This document shows, in pieces, positions 23,209 through 30,246 of a DNA stretch of 30,246 bases (position 1 is its first letter; each line of letters begins with the position of its first letter). The stretch is from DASQLQ01 sp035629935. GTDB lineage: Bacteria; Actinomycetota; CADDZG01; WHSQ01. The translations under genes and the position numbers were made by a program. The notes below the pieces were generated by a model. It searched no databases. It had not been told where the DNA came from and saw nothing but the letters and a program-made list of their open reading frames with translations. The stretch is from positions 1-30,246 of the forward strand of contig DASQLQ010000052.1 in NCBI GenBank assembly GCA_035629935.1, read 5' to 3'.

Positions 23209-26187
23209 TTGAGTTTGGCGCGGGACTGCCCGCACTGCGGCGCATCGGCGCCTGAGGATGCAAGGGTCTGCCCTTCGTGCGGAGCACAGCTTCCGGCTCT
23301 CGATATCGAACGAGCCCCCGTAACCCTTCTGTGCATCGAGTGGGGAGATGACGAGCATCAGGATCCTGAATGGCGTCGTGAAGAGCAGTCCAGGGTGCAG
23401 GAGATGGTCTCGAGGCTTGCCGGGGAGCATGGGGGCCGGGCCGGCGAGTTCCAGTCGGGGATCTATCGGATCGTTTTCTCCGTTCCCTTTGCCCGGATCC
23501 CGGCGCGCGACGCGTTGAAAGCTGCCCGCTCGATCGGGGATCGGCTGAACGAAACGTCACCTTTCTTCTCCTGGAAGATCGCACTGGCAACCGATGTCGG
23601 GATCATGCAGGGAGACGTGCTCACCAGCGCAGCCTTCAATCGTGCTCGCCAGATGCTCCAAGAGGCGAGCGCAGGCGCCATCGAGATCGACGAGAAGACC
23701 CGTCTCGCACTGCCACCCGAGTCGGCCGCCGACGACGTTTCTTTCGTCGGTCGAGAGGCCGAACGAGCAGTCATCGCCTCCGCATTCGAGTCGATGATGG
23801 AGGAGGGGGTGTGTCGGCGCGTTCTCGTCATCGGCGACCCCGGTCTAGGCAAGTCCACCCTTGTCGAGGACTTCGTATTGGGCGCCTCCGATCGGGCAAC
23901 CATCGTGACCGTCCAATGTCGAGCTTGGGGGGCACCGAGCTCCGCTCCCCTGGCGGAGATCCTCCTCGCCCTGGTGCCGCGCCTCGCGGAGGCCACGGAA
24001 TCCCTGGTCACCGGATTCCTTCATGACGAAGACGCGCTAGTCGTTGCCGGGCAACTGAGCAGACTGTTCGGTTGGGGGAGCGCGCAGGATGCCGGCGGGG
24101 TCTCTCTCTGGTCGGTCCGTCGGATGTTGTCCGGGTTGGCCGAAAGGGGCCCGATCCTGATCCTCATTGAGGATCTCCACTGGGCAGAAGACATCGTTCT
24201 CGACGCCCTCGACGACTTCGTGTTGAGGCTGGAATCGCCGGTCATGATGCTGTGCACGGCCCGGCCCGTTCTGCTTCAGAAACGTCCCGAGATGGGCACC
24301 GCATCTCACGCCGCAAATGTCGTGAGTCTGAAGGCTTTCGATCGATCGAGCTCGCTGGAGTTGATCGAATCCTTCCTCGACGGGCCCATCGAGAGGGGAC
24401 CGTGGCTCGACACCTTGCTCGAAGGTGCCCAAGGGAGCCCGTTCTTCCTCGTTGAAGCTCTTGCGCATTTGCGAGAGTCGGGCGCGATCGTGATGGAGAA
24501 CCGCCGTTGGGTCTCCAGCGGAACCAGTGACCTGGGGTCTTCGGCCACGATCGAAGCGATCCTGGGTGCCAGGGTTACATCTCTGAACAGGGAGGAAAGG
24601 GATGTGGCCGAAGCTGCCGCGGTGTGGGGTACGGACTTCACGGTAGAAGAACTGAATGCGCTGCTACCCGAGGTCGGCGGCTCACAACTTCTCGGGCACC
24701 TCGCTCACCTCCAGAGCCGCGAATTCGTCGAAGCATTGCCTTCGGGCCCGGGCTCGATGCGATTCAGATTGCGGCACGCTCTCATCCGCGACGCGCTGTA
24801 CGAACTGTGTCAAAAATCCCGCCGAGCCACGTTCCATAGGAGAGCAGGCGACTTCGGCGGAACCGCGGAGATGGCCGAGGTCTTCGTCGGCGGACATCTC
24901 GAGCAAGCCGTTCTCATCAACAAGGAGTTGGGGCCTCCTACCGACGAAGACCTCGCGCTGGCGCGCGAAGCGTCACGATGCCTCGCGTCGGCCGGGCGGA
25001 GTGAACGAGCTCAGGGTGCGTACCCGTCGGCCGTAGATCTCTTCACCCGGGCAAAGATGCTCCACAATCAACCCGATGGCCAATCTGCCAACACGTTGAT
25101 CGATCTGGCCGAGTGTTTGCGCCAGATCGGGCAGCCCGATGAGGTTAGAAGCGTTATCGCGGAGGCTGATTCCTTGACGCAAGACCTCGACGAACGGTCT
25201 AGAGCAAGGGTCGAACTCATGAAGGTTCGTGAGAAGGTCGCGCTTGAAACCACATTCGATCCTCGTCTGGTGAAAAGGCTCGAGAGTCTCATCCCGATCT
25301 TTGACAGAGACGACGATGACACCGGCCTGACCAAGATCCATCATGCGATCGCCGAGCATCACTGGAACGCAGGTCGTATAGGTCCCTACACGGCGGCCGC
25401 GGAGCGCGCCCTCGAACACTGCCTCCGGTCGCCGACGAAGCGAGACATCCACCTCCTATTATCGGGTTTGAGTGCTGCTTTGTTCTGGGGGCCAACGGGA
25501 ACCGGCGAAGCGATCACTGAGTGTCAACGGCTCCTGGGCCTCGCTGCAGATGACCTGTTGGCTCGCTTCGGCGTGGGGACCGTGCTGGGGGGACTTAAGT
25601 CGTTGCGAGGAGAATTCGACGAGGCTCGCTCGCTCGTGATCGAGTCCGTTTCTGCGCTGAACGGTATGGGTCAAGAGAGAGTCGTGGCATCCCGAACACA
25701 GGACGTCGCGATGATCGAGTTGCTAGCGGGCGATCCACAAGCCGCTCACGATGCAGCCCGCCGGGGCTATGAAGAGCTCTCAAGATTGGGAGAGGTGGCG
25801 TACCAACGAACGAACGCCGCATTGATCGGCTTTGCGCTCTACGAACTGGGAAAGCCGCTGGACGCGATCGGATACCTCGATTACGCAGAGACGGGCGAGG
25901 AGGACCCGACTATCCGGCCGATGACTTGGCCGGTGCGGGCCCAGATCGCGACAGACGATGGAGACGCCGCGACGGCGCGCCGCTTCATCGATGAGATCCG
26001 CCTGGAGACCGCGGGTTCAGACGGATCGATCGAAAAGGCGTACATCGAAGGGCCGGCCGTTCGGGTCTTCACGCTCCTCGGCCTCGAGCGCGAAGCCGAG
26101 GAAGCGCTCCGGAATCTGGAAGCGATCGCGGGACAGAAGGAGGCCCCCGCCCTGTTGCGGTTGGCGGAGGCTAGGAAAGAGCGATAG
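23209..26187 (+). CDS. Zinc-ribbon / degenerate cyclase / AAA ATPase / TPR regulatory protein
   Basis: About 992 residues. I chose the TTG at 23209 because GGGAG lies 7 bases upstream and the coding pattern begins there. A zinc ribbon comes first (CPHC at 7-10, CPSC at 21-24). A region of about 35-170 follows, shaped like a class III adenylate/guanylate cyclase domain (VTLLCIEWG..., FQSGIYRIVFSVP, GIMQGDVLTSAAFNRARQM) but without the catalytic metal aspartates expected in FADL- and GD-type motifs. Then FVGREAERAVIASAF opens an AAA_16-type ATPase with Walker A GDPGLGKST (209-217) and Walker B ILILIEDLHW (316-325). The C-terminal half is helical, TPR-like. Such proteins are multi-domain signalling ATPases of unknown input in actinobacteria. 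It is divergent from the LLM gene. Confidence 0.88.
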   Translation: MSLARDCPHCGASAPEDARVCPSCGAQLPALDIERAPVTLLCIEWGDDEHQDPEWRREEQSRVQEMVSRLAGEHGGRAGEFQSGIYRIVFSVPFARIPARDALKAARSIGDRLNETSPFFSWKIALATDVGIMQGDVLTSAAFNRARQMLQEASAGAIEIDEKTRLALPPESAADDVSFVGREAERAVIASAFESMMEEGVCRRVLVIGDPGLGKSTLVEDFVLGASDRATIVTVQCRAWGAPSSAPLAEILLALVPRLAEATESLVTGFLHDEDALVVAGQLSRLFGWGSAQDAGGVSLWSVRRMLSGLAERGPILILIEDLHWAEDIVLDALDDFVLRLESPVMMLCTARPVLLQKRPEMGTASHAANVVSLKAFDRSSSLELIESFLDGPIERGPWLDTLLEGAQGSPFFLVEALAHLRESGAIVMENRRWVSSGTSDLGSSATIEAILGARVTSLNREERDVAEAAAVWGTDFTVEELNALLPEVGGSQLLGHLAHLQSREFVEALPSGPGSMRFRLRHALIRDALYELCQKSRRATFHRRAGDFGGTAEMAEVFVGGHLEQAVLINKELGPPTDEDLALAREASRCLASAGRSERAQGAYPSAVDLFTRAKMLHNQPDGQSANTLIDLAECLRQIGQPDEVRSVIAEADSLTQDLDERSRARVELMKVREKVALETTFDPRLVKRLESLIPIFDRDDDDTGLTKIHHAIAEHHWNAGRIGPYTAAAERALEHCLRSPTKRDIHLLLSGLSAALFWGPTGTGEAITECQRLLGLAADDLLARFGVGTVLGGLKSLRGEFDEARSLVIESVSALNGMGQERVVASRTQDVAMIELLAGDPQAAHDAARRGYEELSRLGEVAYQRTNAALIGFALYELGKPLDAIGYLDYAETGEEDPTIRPMTWPVRAQIATDDGDAATARRFIDEIRLETAGSDGSIEKAYIEGPAVRVFTLLGLEREAEEALRNLEAIAGQKEAPALLRLAEARKER

Positions 26188-26218
26188 CCACTCAGTCCTT
26201 GTTCCTTCGGTACCAGAG

Positions 26219-28102
26219 TTATCCCGCTGGGATGCAGCGGATGTCTTCCAGGGTGCACGACTCGGGGGCCGGTCCCAGGTCGATACCGTCGAGCGGCACG
26301 AACGGAAGCATCAGACGCGACGGGTGATCCGGGTCGTGGAACAACGAGTTGACACCGACCGGTCGCTTCGGGACGTAGTTGTAGTAACTGTCGGCCACCG
26401 GGGGAGTGTGGATCTTCACGACCATCTTGTGACCGGGACGGAAGACGTGGCCGAACGGGAAGATCTCGACCAGGTACTCGTAGACGCTCCCGGGCTCGAT
26501 GTTCTGAGGGTTCGTGTGCGGCCGATAGGGGCGATAGATGGTCCCGTCCTCGAGCTTGTCGGACAGACTCTTGTTGATCGCACGGTGGCTCGCCTTGAGC
26601 ATGCCGCGCTGCACGTAGTAGCGCGAACCGTCCGGAGCTTCGTCGATCACCTGCACGAATAGTTCGGTGTCGGGTGCGGTGGAAGACACGAACAGCGTGG
26701 CGGTCGAGGGCCCCACTATCGCGGTCGGCTCCTCGAAGGCAGCTGTGGAGAAGACCAGCTCATCCTGTCCGTGCGCATCCTGGGTAGTCGCGGGGGAACC
26801 TGCGGTGTGCCCAGCTTGGTAGCTCCACGCTTGGCGGGGAATGCCGGAGACGTACTGATCGGAACCACCGTTCGCGCCGGGAGCCTCCGACGAAAGCGTC
26901 TGGTCGGGGCCGAAGTAGACGTTCGTCCATTGCGTGTCCTCGAGAGGGAAGGTGCGGTTGAGCTTGAAGGCGGGGGAGTCGCTACCGCCTTGCCGGTTCT
27001 CGAGGAAAGTGATGACCGAAGTCGCGTCGTACTTCGCCGGGATCGGCTGCTCGGTGCAGGTGGTAACGGCCTTCTTGCCTTTTCCGGTGGTCGTGCAAAC
27101 GGTTTGGGTCTGGCCGGGGAAGAGACCGTTATCGCGCACGAAGTAATCGAGGAACTCCTTGCGGTCCGGCTTCACGAACTTCATGTCGGATTGCGTGCCG
27201 TGGTCGCCGTTGGTCATAAGCAATCGCGCGACGGGCGCATTGTCGACCGCTTCGAACAGGTGGTACGGACCGCGCGGCCCGGTCTGCTCGTCCTGGTAGG
27301 CACCGGAGATGTGGACCGGGACTTCGATCCGCTCCGCGTAATTGATCAACGACCGCGCCTGGAACCACGTGTTGTCCACGTCCGAGAGCCCTTGAACTAT
27401 GGGGTCGTTCAAAATGGTGCGGTTGTGGGTGGTCAGGTTCTCGCCGCATTGCTGATCTTGGTTCTCGACTGCGCCGTCCCAGGTTCCGCCGCCAACGTCG
27501 TAGACGTTGCGAAGACCACCGGTCCACAACAATGGGAATCCGTAGTTGCTAACACCACCGGGATAGACGATGCCGCGATAAAGGTCATCGATGAGGCCCG
27601 ACACGGAGATCGCATCGAGCTCGGGAGGACGTGTCGCTCCGATCATGAAACCGGTGATACCTCCGTACGAGTGTCCGTAGAGACCGATGCGGCCGTTGCT
27701 CCACGGCTGCTGGCCGATCCACTCGATGACTTCGCGCCCGTCGAGAGCACTCCGCCACGAGAAGAGGTCGAACTCACCGGTCGAGCAACCCGTCCCGCGC
27801 ACCGATGCGTGGATCGTGAAGTAGTCACCGTTGAAATCCTGAGTTAGTCCGCGGCTCCCTTCGCCTCCGACCCCGAATGGGGTATCCCCGTCCGCCGATC
27901 CGCCGTCGTAGCCGGACATCTCGAAGATCGTGGGGTAGGCCTTGCCCTCTTCGAAATTGTCGGGTGGGCGCACGTTTATGGCTATGAGGGTCCCATCCGA
28001 CATCTCGATGTAGTCGGTCGGACCGGCCAGTGCCGGCGCTGCCGGCAGAAGGGCGGCGAGCATGGCCCCCGCCGCGATGAGAGTGAGCAGCCTTCGGAAC
28101 AT
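26219..28102 (-). CDS. Secreted CocE/NonD (X-Pro dipeptidyl-peptidase)-family serine hydrolase
   Basis: The 627-residue protein has a signal peptide (1-26, ALA|GPTD). I chose the ATG at 28102, preceded by GGAGG; the longer frame upstream lacks family features. The alpha/beta hydrolase core shows IGLYGHSYGGITGF with nucleophile Ser145, a probable acid Asp271 in SGAYQDEQTG and His301 in TNGDHGTQ. The C-terminal half is the beta-rich jelly-roll domain of the family (VYFGPDQTLSSEAPG, FVSSTAPDTELFVQVID, RPGHKMVVKIHTPP). Members include cocaine esterase, beta-lactam acylases and X-Pro dipeptidyl peptidases. The exact substrate is unknown; an extracellular esterase or amidase is most likely. Confidence 0.92.
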   Translation of the reverse strand: MFRRLLTLIAAGAMLAALLPAAPALAGPTDYIEMSDGTLIAINVRPPDNFEEGKAYPTIFEMSGYDGGSADGDTPFGVGGEGSRGLTQDFNGDYFTIHASVRGTGCSTGEFDLFSWRSALDGREVIEWIGQQPWSNGRIGLYGHSYGGITGFMIGATRPPELDAISVSGLIDDLYRGIVYPGGVSNYGFPLLWTGGLRNVYDVGGGTWDGAVENQDQQCGENLTTHNRTILNDPIVQGLSDVDNTWFQARSLINYAERIEVPVHISGAYQDEQTGPRGPYHLFEAVDNAPVARLLMTNGDHGTQSDMKFVKPDRKEFLDYFVRDNGLFPGQTQTVCTTTGKGKKAVTTCTEQPIPAKYDATSVITFLENRQGGSDSPAFKLNRTFPLEDTQWTNVYFGPDQTLSSEAPGANGGSDQYVSGIPRQAWSYQAGHTAGSPATTQDAHGQDELVFSTAAFEEPTAIVGPSTATLFVSSTAPDTELFVQVIDEAPDGSRYYVQRGMLKASHRAINKSLSDKLEDGTIYRPYRPHTNPQNIEPGSVYEYLVEIFPFGHVFRPGHKMVVKIHTPPVADSYYNYVPKRPVGVNSLFHDPDHPSRLMLPFVPLDGIDLGPAPESCTLEDIRCIPAG

Positions 28103-28200
28103 TGATACCTCCGTCAAGTGGGCCCGGCGGCGGCACTGCCACCGAAGCAAGCGGTCTGCCCGAGATATTCGCCACGGAGAGCCTCCGTCCCTGCTCTGCC

Positions 28201-28227
28201 CCAGCCGGTGCGAGAATCCCGGGCTGG
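28201..28227. repeat. Inverted repeat in the divergent hydrolase/dirigent gap
   Basis: CCAGCC (28201-28206) and GGCTGG (28222-28227) flank 15 bases in the 158-base gap between the two divergent secreted-protein genes. It has modest length and may be chance or an operator. I see nothing else certain in this gap; it must hold promoters for both directions. Confidence 0.25.
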
Positions 28228-28260
28228 CAAGGTCGTCTAGGACAGAAAGTGGGGTTCCAG

Positions 28261-28767
28261 ATGGGTAGATCCGTTCGAGTAGCGACAGCGCTCTCCGTGC
28301 TGTTCCTATTGGTTCTCGGAGCACGGCCGGCAGTGTCTCAGCCGCCCAACCAGCGCACGACGATCACCGTGTTCGATCCGAATGCCACCCCGTACGAAAA
28401 AGAGGTCAACGAGGGCTCGAAGAAATTCGGTGCCGGAGACTGGGGCGTCAGCCTCGAGAACCTGCTCGACCCCGAGTCCTGCGAGAAGGTAGGTCAGGCG
28501 ATCCTGAAGTTCACCTTCGTGAAGCCGGTCGGCAAGAACGACGGTTTCCACATCACCGATGGCACCGCGGTTCTTCCCGACGGAAAGATCGCCGTCTATT
28601 CGGGTGGAAAGTTCTCCGAGTTCGGAGCCGAGGACGGCGCGGATCTGCCCGTGATCGGTGGAACCGGGGCGTACCAGGATGCAACCGGCACGATGACTGT
28701 CCTCGAGGACCAGGAGCTATGCGACCGCAAGGGCGCCACGCTCACTTTCAGCTTGCTGCTCGACTGA
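28261..28767 (+). CDS. Secreted dirigent/allene-oxide-cyclase-barrel-like protein
   Basis: The 168-residue protein has a signal peptide (about 1-26, AVS|QPP). The ATG at 28261 is chosen for the signal peptide; the frame upstream is not coding-like. The mature protein is beta-rich and ends with the pattern DLPVIGGTGAYQDATGTMTVLED (129-150 region), which strongly recalls the dirigent/allene oxide cyclase barrel, where PVIGGTGxYxxAxG is a hallmark. Two cysteines (74 and 154) could pair. Plant dirigent proteins guide radical coupling and AOCs cyclise fatty-acid epoxides; the bacterial relatives have no settled role. Its last 51 bases overlap the converging HNH gene. Confidence 0.8.
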   Translation: MGRSVRVATALSVLFLLVLGARPAVSQPPNQRTTITVFDPNATPYEKEVNEGSKKFGAGDWGVSLENLLDPESCEKVGQAILKFTFVKPVGKNDGFHITDGTAVLPDGKIAVYSGGKFSEFGAEDGADLPVIGGTGAYQDATGTMTVLEDQELCDRKGATLTFSLLLD

Positions 28768-29916
28768 GTTTGCTTTAGCGGCAAGGGCCTGGGGGGGAGA
28801 CCTCCCGGGCTCGAACCGCCGGCCATCCGGCCGATACCAGGCGACTTCGTCGCCCTTGAGGGAAACGTTCCAGTTCCCTTCGTGCACGAGCTTGTGATGC
28901 CAGTGGCAGACGAGCACGAGGTTGTCCAGATCCGTCGTCCCACCCTTTACCCAGTGCCGGATGTGATGCGCGTGCAGGAACCACTTCGCTTCGCAACCCG
29001 GGAAGGTGCAGCGGCCATCGCGATAACGCAGCTGTCGCTGCAACCAGCGAGGCACAGTGCGCGACGCGCGCCCGATCCCGACCACCCGCCCGGTCCCGTT
29101 GCGCAACACGGTCTGCAACCTGGCGTCGCAAGCGAGGCGGAGTGCCGTCTCGGCGGTGATGACTGGACCGTTCTCGATCCGGCAACCGCCGGTTGCGGAT
29201 AGAAGCGATTCCAACTCAGCTTGCACCACGATCGTGGCCCGGTCTGGGTCCTGGTCCTCGCCGATCGCACGCGAGCACATCGCAAACAGTGCATCGGCGC
29301 GTCTCGCGTCGAGCGAGTCCTCTGGTGGTGGGGTGTCGCTTTCATCGTCTTGCACGATGTCGGGGAGTCGCCCGGCGAGCCGATCGAGCGCCTTGGCCAC
29401 GACGGCTCCCTGATCGGCCGGTAGCACCCCTTGTAGGGCCAGCACCTTCTGGTCGTCGGTCCACCAGTAGTGGAGGTAACGCTCCTTGTCTTTGTCGACG
29501 GCTTCTTGCTTGGGGGTGGCGACCGCCACATTGGCGTGCTCGCGCACGCACGCCGGAGATACGCGTCGTGCCCAGGTGATCAGTTTGCGTTCGGTGGTTG
29601 GTGTTGCGAAGCGGCAGAGATCCAAGACCTTGTCGAGGCTGAGGCTTCCGGCCTCGAACGCAGCGGATAGGCGAGGGAGGTAAGGCAGCGCATGGGCTGC
29701 GGTGATCCATCGTCGTGCGGCCCAGGTAGAGATGCCCAACTCGGTCGCCAACCAGTGGGGGAAGTCCCGGGTGGAGCCGTCGTCCCAGATCGCCTCGTCG
29801 TCGCATGCCCTGCTGTCCTCGAGCAGCTCGAGGTGGGCCGCCATCGCCTTGGTGTAGCCGGCCTGAAGCCGGTCGACGGGATGTATTCGGTTGTCGTGTT
29901 GCAAGGCCGACTCCAT
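28717..29916 (-). CDS. DUF222-HNH nuclease (13E12-repeat-like)
   Basis: A 399-residue protein with an N-terminal DUF222 region (about 15-290, WLATELGISTWAARRWITAAHALPYLP and AAFEAGSLSLDKVLDLCRF) and a C-terminal HNH nuclease motif: CTFPGCEAKWFLHAHHI, TDLDNLVLVCHWHHKLVHE with the Cys pair at 303/308, His316-317, Asn332 and His340-341. The ATG at 29916 is preceded by GAGGTG at good spacing. Such genes are abundant in actinobacteria, often multi-copy and linked to mobile DNA, and in mycobacteria several belong to the DNA-damage regulon. That agrees with the LexA box in its promoter. All HNH residues are present, so activity is likely. The function is unsettled. Confidence 0.92.
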   Translation of the reverse strand: MESALQHDNRIHPVDRLQAGYTKAMAAHLELLEDSRACDDEAIWDDGSTRDFPHWLATELGISTWAARRWITAAHALPYLPRLSAAFEAGSLSLDKVLDLCRFATPTTERKLITWARRVSPACVREHANVAVATPKQEAVDKDKERYLHYWWTDDQKVLALQGVLPADQGAVVAKALDRLAGRLPDIVQDDESDTPPPEDSLDARRADALFAMCSRAIGEDQDPDRATIVVQAELESLLSATGGCRIENGPVITAETALRLACDARLQTVLRNGTGRVVGIGRASRTVPRWLQRQLRYRDGRCTFPGCEAKWFLHAHHIRHWVKGGTTDLDNLVLVCHWHHKLVHEGNWNVSLKGDEVAWYRPDGRRFEPGRSPPQALAAKANSVEQQAESERGALAVA

Positions 29917-29957
29917 CAATCACCTCGAGTCCGGCCCGGTAAAGCGCGGAGGTGATC

Positions 29958-29986
29958 AGAGTAGCGAACATATGTTCGATTGTCAA
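29958..29986 (-). promoter_or_regulatory. Promoter of DUF222-HNH gene: TTGACA-17-TACTCT
   Basis: Read on the minus strand, a perfect TTGACA (29981-29986) is followed after exactly 17 bases by TACTCT (29958-29963). Initiation would give a leader of about 35 bases before the Shine-Dalgarno and ATG at 29916. The whole LexA-type palindrome lies in the spacer, so a bound repressor would block RNA polymerase. Confidence 0.75.
29965..29978. promoter_or_regulatory. LexA/SOS box
   Basis: CGAACATATGTTCG is a perfect 14-base palindrome that matches the Gram-positive/actinobacterial SOS box (CGAAC-N4-GTTCG). It lies between the -35 and -10 boxes of the HNH nuclease gene, so the gene should be switched on by DNA damage. 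Confidence 0.88.
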
Positions 29987-30023
29987 GCCCGCTTTGCACA
30001 GAAAGCCCCGCCAGAAACTCCTC

Positions 30024-30246
30024 TTAGTAGGCCTTGGCCCAGGTGGCTCGCTCCGTGCCCGGCTGGCCGCAGACCACGCAAGCGGTTCCGGGATCTTCCT
30101 TCTCTAGTGGCAAGACCCTGATCGACGCCTTCATGTCGGCGCCGACCTTCCGTTCGCAGTCCTCGCTGCCGCACCAGGCACCGACCCAGTAGCCGCCCTC
30201 GGCTTCGAGGCCCTCGCGGAAACCCTCATAGCTGTCGATCTGATGG
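30024..30246 (-). CDS. proS: Prolyl-tRNA synthetase, C-terminal part (5' end outside window)
   Basis: Seventy-four residues are visible, running from the right edge to a TAA at 30024-30026. They begin HQIDSYEGFREGLEAEGGYW and contain AWCGSEDCERKVGADMKASIRVLP and CVVCGQPGTERATWAKAY at the very C-terminus. A four-cysteine zinc site ending in an Ala-Tyr carboxylate is the mark of the archaeal/eukaryotic-type ProRS C-terminal domain, which many actinobacteria and some other bacteria use. The 45-base gap to the SOS box holds nothing else. Confidence 0.88.
   Translation of the reverse strand, partial: HQIDSYEGFREGLEAEGGYWVGAWCGSEDCERKVGADMKASIRVLPLEKEDPGTACVVCGQPGTERATWAKAY

Noticed and set aside
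26771..27847. Plus-strand frame opposite the CocE-type hydrolase
   Set aside because: It is a mirror frame, and the minus strand has a complete catalytic triad and signal peptide.
1..30246. CRISPR arrays, tRNA/rRNA genes, insertion sequences
   Set aside because: I saw no regularly spaced repeats, no tRNA-like sequence and no transposase; the HNH gene is the only mobile-DNA-like element.

Overview
The window is compact, GC-rich bacterial DNA, most likely from an actinobacterium and possibly from an uncultured lineage. The clues are an F420-type luciferase-like oxidoreductase, a DUF222-HNH nuclease with an actinobacterial LexA box, a GH25 muramidase with actinobacterial-style Ig-like repeats, frequent GTG starts and many GTGA/TGATG couplings. 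The assignment rests on gene content only; I saw no rRNA, tRNA or CRISPR array.

Layout. 1-1904 (+): the end of an unidentified gene, a small membrane protein and a secreted Leu/Ile/Val-type substrate-binding protein. 1897-7860: what looks like a complete, unusual ribosomal-peptide (RiPP) cassette. A C39 peptidase/ABC exporter and a very short HlyD-like adaptor run leftward. Two small precursor genes with near-identical GG leaders and paired-cysteine cores (CC..CC and CC..CC..CC), a strong intrinsic terminator, a pseudo-C39/VKOR/thioredoxin fusion and an ATP-grasp ligase run rightward. 7857-12160: a YbaK-like deacylase, a small membrane protein, a sulfotransferase, a ceramidase-like secreted hydrolase with a His-rich tail and a VOC protein. 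12193-16714: M15 peptidase, GH25 muramidase, EamA transporter and MFS transporter. 16742-22054: a full histidine-degradation set, hutU-hutG-hutI rightward and hutH leftward, meeting tail to tail. 22085-26187: LLM oxidoreductase and, divergently, a zinc-ribbon/cyclase-like/AAA/TPR regulator. 26219-28767: CocE-type serine hydrolase and a dirigent/allene-oxide-cyclase-like secreted protein. 28717-30246: a DUF222-HNH nuclease under an SOS promoter and the C-terminus of prolyl-tRNA synthetase.

How the RiPP genes may work together: the leaders end in a double glycine that the C39 domain of the exporter should cut. The VKOR/thioredoxin fusion should oxidise cysteines, the obvious substrates being the CC pairs. 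The ATP-grasp enzyme could add an ester, amide or amino-acid modification. A degenerate C39 domain on the oxidase may hold the leader or peptide without cutting it. The terminator after the second precursor should give high precursor and low enzyme expression from one promoter. Product structure and activity are unknown.

Gene packing is extreme. Six of seven convergent gene pairs overlap at their 3' ends, three of them by a shared 4-base stop-codon palindrome-like sequence. No stretch over 300 bases lacks a gene.
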